In this document: one piece after another, positions 7,032 through 9,749 of the stretch
How positions within the stretch are numbered: position 1 is the first letter of the stretch
How the letters are laid out: each line of letters opens with the position of its first letter
Source of the DNA: JAAYAY01 sp964429355
GTDB taxonomy: Bacteria > Planctomycetota > Planctomycetia > Pirellulales > Thermoguttaceae
Direction: 5' to 3'
Length of the DNA: 9,749 bases
NCBI GenBank assembly: GCA_964429355.1
Contig: CAYSCH010000357.1
Coordinates: 1 to 9,749 of the forward strand
Notes under the pieces: generated by a model
Databases searched by the model: none
What the model was told of the DNA's origin: nothing
What the model saw: the letters and a program-made list of their open reading frames with translations, nothing else
Position numbers and translations under genes: made by a program

Positions 7032-7231
7032 CCGGAGGGTTTTTTCCAATTTTGCCGGTGTTCCCGGTCGTAACAGAATTGCCTGTCGTAGCGTTGAAAG
7101 CGGTAAACTATTGTGAACTAATCGTTTAGACGCGAAGTTCGTCATTCGTCGAACCAACATTGTTTTTCTTGTGGCATGCCTGCACGCCGGTGCGACGTGT
7201 TAGTTGGAGCAAGACGAGCCACCGAAGTGGG

Positions 7232-7271
7232 TAAATACAACAGGCACAGCCTCGGGAGGCTGTGCCTGTTG
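7232..7271 (-). terminator. Perfect 15-bp hairpin behind the TlpA-like gene, probable terminator
   Basis: CAACAGGCACAGCCT (7238-7252) is perfectly complementary to 7257-7271, across a 4-base loop. It starts about 34 bases after the stop of the TlpA-like gene. The minus-strand tail is TATTTAC, a poor T-run, so termination may be incomplete or the stem may mainly protect the mRNA end. No convergent plus-strand gene needs it. Confidence 0.65.
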
Positions 7272-7304
7272 CCGTTTCGTGCAGGTTAGTCGTTTCAGTT
7301 CGCG

Positions 7305-9200
7305 TCAGCGAATCAGTCTGCGAAGTTCGGAATCGAGTTCGGCCACGTGGATGTTACGGTTCACCACTCGCCCTTCCTGATCGACAAGGATCATGGTTGG
7401 CAATGTGTGGATTCCCAGCTCGTTTGCCGGTCGGCTATCGAGGCCTCCGTCTTCGTGGACCTGTTGCCAGGGGAGTGGATTCTGTTGCAGGTAGGACGAC
7501 ATTGCCTGGGTTTCGCCGTCCAGGTTGACTCCGATTACCTGAAAGCCTTTCTTGCCGTAGCGGATCGCCAGGTCCTTGAGAACGGTCATGTCGGCCTTGC
7601 AGGGCTCGCACCAACTGGCCCAGTACTGGATGATGACGACATTGCCACGGTAGCCACTGAGGTCGACTTTTTCCCCGTTGGCGGCTTTACCGGAGAATTT
7701 GATCACGTTACCGACCGAGTCGAGGCGTGTTCGTGCCCCGGCGGCCTTCCGGGACTGGGACGATTGGGGGAACTCTTTTACGATGCGGTCGTACCACTCT
7801 TTCGCCAGCTCTTCGTCGCCGCCGAATTCGTGGGCCATGGCCAACTGCAGCATGGCTTCCGCTGTCTCTGGCGACTCCGGATAGGTTTCAGCAAATTGTC
7901 CCAGGTTCTTGAGCCATTGCTCATGAATGCCGGCGAAATCGTTGGAGCCTGCATTCAGCATCTTCAGCCCATACTCGGCGCTCATCTTGCGGAACGCCAC
8001 GTAGGCTTCGAGATTCTGTTCGCCGGTTTTTTTCAAGGCCGCCGCGAGGGAATCAAGGCGTTGGATTCCGGCATCGAACTCACCCGATTGGACTGCCGCG
8101 CTGACGGTGTCGGCAAGTTGATTGACCCACACGGCCTTGTCTTCAGCGGTTGTCGACATGCCGACGATCTTCTCGAGCAGGTCGGCGCGAGCCTGGTGCA
8201 ACTGGGTTCGCGAGGCCGCATCCGTGGCTGTGGCCGATTTCGCATCCAGTTCCTGCAGCTCGGTCATGGCGGTTTGCAGGGCATCGCTGGGGGCAGAGGC
8301 AGGCATTTCGGGCTGTCGGAGAGACGGGGCTTTGTTGAAGAACTCACCCGATGCCGCAACTTCTTCCTGCCCGTTTTCCAACGGTGTCGGAACCTGGATG
8401 GCTCGCCAGATGTCGCCCACTTTCACCAGTGTGCCGATCTGGACCTGGCCATGCTGACCATCGGTTTGGGTGATGGCGACCACATTCTCATAGACCTGCA
8501 AATCCTTGGTCGATCCGGCAGTACCCGCAGGCACGACTCCCGGACGAGTTCCGCTGAACTGCATCCATTGGGTCTTGGCCTGGACGGCCTTCTGTTCGCC
8601 GGCCAGCTTGGTAAACTGCTTTTCCAGATCGGCGATCCTGGTTTGAAGCTCCTTCACCCTTTCCTCCCCCAAGCCGAGCGTAGCGAGCTCTGCCGGTTTC
8701 AGGGCCACGCATGAGAACCGACGGGCATCGCGTTCCGCGAGCGCCGCCACGATTTCGGCGGACACTTCTTCTGCGGAGATTACCTTCCACGTGTCGACCT
8801 CGCCGTCCTCATCGCTGTCGATGCCCCAGCGTGTGCCAGCTCCGTGAAACCAGCGATACTGGTCTGCCCGGTTGTTACCATCGCTGTCAATGTCTCGATA
8901 AACTTCCAGGCCGTCCTTGAAGTACCGCCATTGATCGACGATACCATTGCCATCGGCGTCGACAAAGGAACGGAGGAGAATTCCGTCGGGCGATTCGATG
9001 AGGACGGCCGTGACTCCGTCGATCTTCTTGGCGTAGATTTTGCACTTGGGCGCATCTTCCGGGGAGGGGCGGTCAATATCCACTTCTCGGTGGATGGGAA
9101 GATACTGGTTGAGCGCGCGGTCGGCGGACGGTAGTTCTGCAGCGGTCGCCCAACCCGTGGATAGTGTTGCCAAGACTGCCAAGATTGCCGCACTTCTCAT
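7305..9200 (-). CDS. Exported TlpA-like thioredoxin-fold protein with N-terminal EF-hand-like repeats
   Basis: This 631-residue protein starts with a signal peptide (about 1-21). Three calcium-type loops of pattern DxDx(N/D)xxxD lie at 81-89, 105-113 and 128-136, spaced 24 and 23 residues apart. Each is followed by an aromatic residue one position after a Q or T. The linking block DQYRWFHGAGTRWG is, from memory, typical of planctomycete proteins. A predicted coiled coil (about 174-211), a small beta-rich stretch (about 233-272), a helical middle (about 305-420) and a TPR-like hairpin (about 440-487) follow. The C-terminal TlpA/thioredoxin domain (about 493-631) has WASWCEPC with Cys531 and Cys534 and a cis-proline at 601 in HTLPT. 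It probably reduces or exchanges disulfides in the periplasm; the substrate is unknown. AGGAG lies 7 bases before the ATG. No cytochrome maturation genes adjoin it. Confidence 0.92.
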   Translation of the reverse strand: MRSAAILAVLATLSTGWATAAELPSADRALNQYLPIHREVDIDRPSPEDAPKCKIYAKKIDGVTAVLIESPDGILLRSFVDADGNGIVDQWRYFKDGLEVYRDIDSDGNNRADQYRWFHGAGTRWGIDSDEDGEVDTWKVISAEEVSAEIVAALAERDARRFSCVALKPAELATLGLGEERVKELQTRIADLEKQFTKLAGEQKAVQAKTQWMQFSGTRPGVVPAGTAGSTKDLQVYENVVAITQTDGQHGQVQIGTLVKVGDIWRAIQVPTPLENGQEEVAASGEFFNKAPSLRQPEMPASAPSDALQTAMTELQELDAKSATATDAASRTQLHQARADLLEKIVGMSTTAEDKAVWVNQLADTVSAAVQSGEFDAGIQRLDSLAAALKKTGEQNLEAYVAFRKMSAEYGLKMLNAGSNDFAGIHEQWLKNLGQFAETYPESPETAEAMLQLAMAHEFGGDEELAKEWYDRIVKEFPQSSQSRKAAGARTRLDSVGNVIKFSGKAANGEKVDLSGYRGNVVIIQYWASWCEPCKADMTVLKDLAIRYGKKGFQVIGVNLDGETQAMSSYLQQNPLPWQQVHEDGGLDSRPANELGIHTLPTMILVDQEGRVVNRNIHVAELDSELRRLIR

Positions 9201-9719
9201 GCACTTACTCCTGTCAACGGCCGTTTCGATGTTCTGTTAGGGGGGATCGATCAATCGCAGGTGTTTTGCGTCTCGCTGAATTCGCCGCTGGAACAGCCTT
9301 GTCTCCAGAGCTACGGGGGTACCCGATCTGCGGGCGAAGTCACTCCTATGTATCGTCTGCTTGGCAGACAGCGAGCTGGACACGCCGACGACCTGCGAGA
9401 GCCACGTGGGGCTCGTCCTCTTTTTTCGGCCGGCAAGCCCCTGAACATGATCGGATTACGTTGATTTTTCCGATTAGGTAAGCTTTGCCGGAGGACGATA
9501 CCTCTTGTGGAGGGCACATGAATGGTTGAAGTCTCGCTTTCGCTTGGTCAGCGAGCCGTTTTTACGGTTGCGGTGGAGTTCCGCTGAACCGGAATCGGGG
9601 GCCGCGTGTCCCACGCTCCAGGAGGAGGGGCGAGCTGGCAATGGAGCCCCCCTTTACAGCGAGCCTTCGTGGGGTATGCTTTACAGAAAGTGGCCGGCAG
9701 GATCGATGATCCGGTGGAA
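9201..9719. other. Intergenic region between the TlpA-like gene and the tRNA
   Basis: These 519 bases lie between divergent genes. The low end should hold the TlpA-like promoter, but no clear box pair was found. The high end holds the tRNA promoter. Short open frames on both strands (up to about 105 codons) show Arg/Ser-rich, non-protein-like composition and no ribosome site, so I call none. Small inverted repeats occur, for example GTCTGC/GCAGAC near 9355. Confidence 0.5.
9653..9680 (+). promoter_or_regulatory. Promoter of the tRNA gene
   Basis: TTTACA (9653-9658) and TATGCT (9675-9680) are separated by 16 bases and match the sigma-70 pattern at five and four of six positions. Transcription would begin about 30 bases before the tRNA. 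This is the expected place and form for a tRNA promoter. Confidence 0.6.
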
Positions 9720-9749
9720 GCGCGCATAGCTCAGTTGGTTAGAGCGCAG
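9720..9749 (+). tRNA. Partial tRNA gene (5' part, anticodon outside the window)
   Basis: The last 30 bases read as the 5' part of a tRNA: a 7-base acceptor strand GCGCGCA, then TA at positions 8-9. The D arm follows (GCTC, loop AGTTGGTTA with the invariant GG, GAGC), then G26 and the first anticodon-stem bases. The anticodon is past the edge, so the amino acid cannot be named. The 5' end is set by counting seven bases before T8. Confidence 0.88.

Larger units (their letters stand above)
6707..7304. other. Intergenic region between the TlpA-like gene and the BON gene
   Basis: These 598 bases contain no convincing gene. The upper end holds the hairpin behind the TlpA-like gene. The remainder is the upstream region of the BON gene, more AT-rich in part (about 6990-7160) than the genes. 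It holds a weak candidate promoter near 7002-7031 and two adjacent short inverted repeats at 6750-6783 that would lie in the mRNA leader. A 7-bp inverted repeat, ACAACCT/AGGTTGT, is at 6971-6995. Confidence 0.55.

Noticed and set aside
7347..8714. A 455-codon plus-strand open frame opposite the TlpA-like gene
   Set aside because: It mirrors the thioredoxin-domain gene and has no family features of its own.
9399..9426. GAGCC/GGCTC hairpin followed by six T residues on the plus strand
   Set aside because: The stem is only 5 bp, the T-run is separated from it by six bases, and no plus-strand gene lies upstream to be terminated.

Overview
The window most likely comes from a planctomycete, probably of the Pirellulales group. 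Two proteins carry sequence signatures I associate with that phylum: a secreted BON-domain protein ending in a Tyr/Pro/Trp-rich block with PLGWRKV, and a thioredoxin-fold protein with an N-terminal block containing DQYRWFHGAGTRWG. This rests on remembered family patterns, not on a search. The DNA is fairly GC-rich. All six complete protein genes, plus one cut by the left edge, lie on the minus strand. The only plus-strand gene is a tRNA cut by the right edge.

Following minus-strand transcription, from high to low coordinates: (1) 9200-7305, a 631-residue exported protein with three EF-hand-like calcium loops, a coiled coil and a C-terminal TlpA/thioredoxin domain. A 15-bp hairpin lies behind it. 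(2) A 598-base gap, then 6706-5714, the BON-domain secreted protein, closed by a good intrinsic terminator. (3) 5366-4791, a 191-residue predicted lipoprotein of unknown function, followed by a hairpin-rich 3' region and a strong terminator. (4) 4470 down to the left edge, a tight cluster of a 1012-residue exported TPR protein, an ExbB/TolQ-type proton-channel subunit, an ExbD/TolR-type subunit, and the first 40 codons of a protein with one N-terminal membrane segment. Spacings of 18, 6 and 3 bases indicate one operon.

The operon looks like an energy-coupling machine. ExbB and ExbD would form the inner-membrane proton-driven motor, and the TPR protein would be a periplasmic scaffold, loosely comparable to CpoB (YbgF) of the Tol-Pal system. 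The truncated gene is a candidate for the partner that transmits force, but only its start is visible. The other three genes encode envelope proteins with their own transcription signals, so nothing ties them functionally to the motor operon.

At the right end, about 520 bases without a convincing gene separate the TlpA-like gene from the divergent tRNA, which has a recognisable promoter. I saw no CRISPR array, insertion sequence, integrase, phage gene or toxin-antitoxin pair. Most of the window looks like ordinary planctomycete chromosome. The most interesting parts are the TPR/ExbB/ExbD operon, the EF-hand/TlpA fusion and the two poorly characterised exported proteins.
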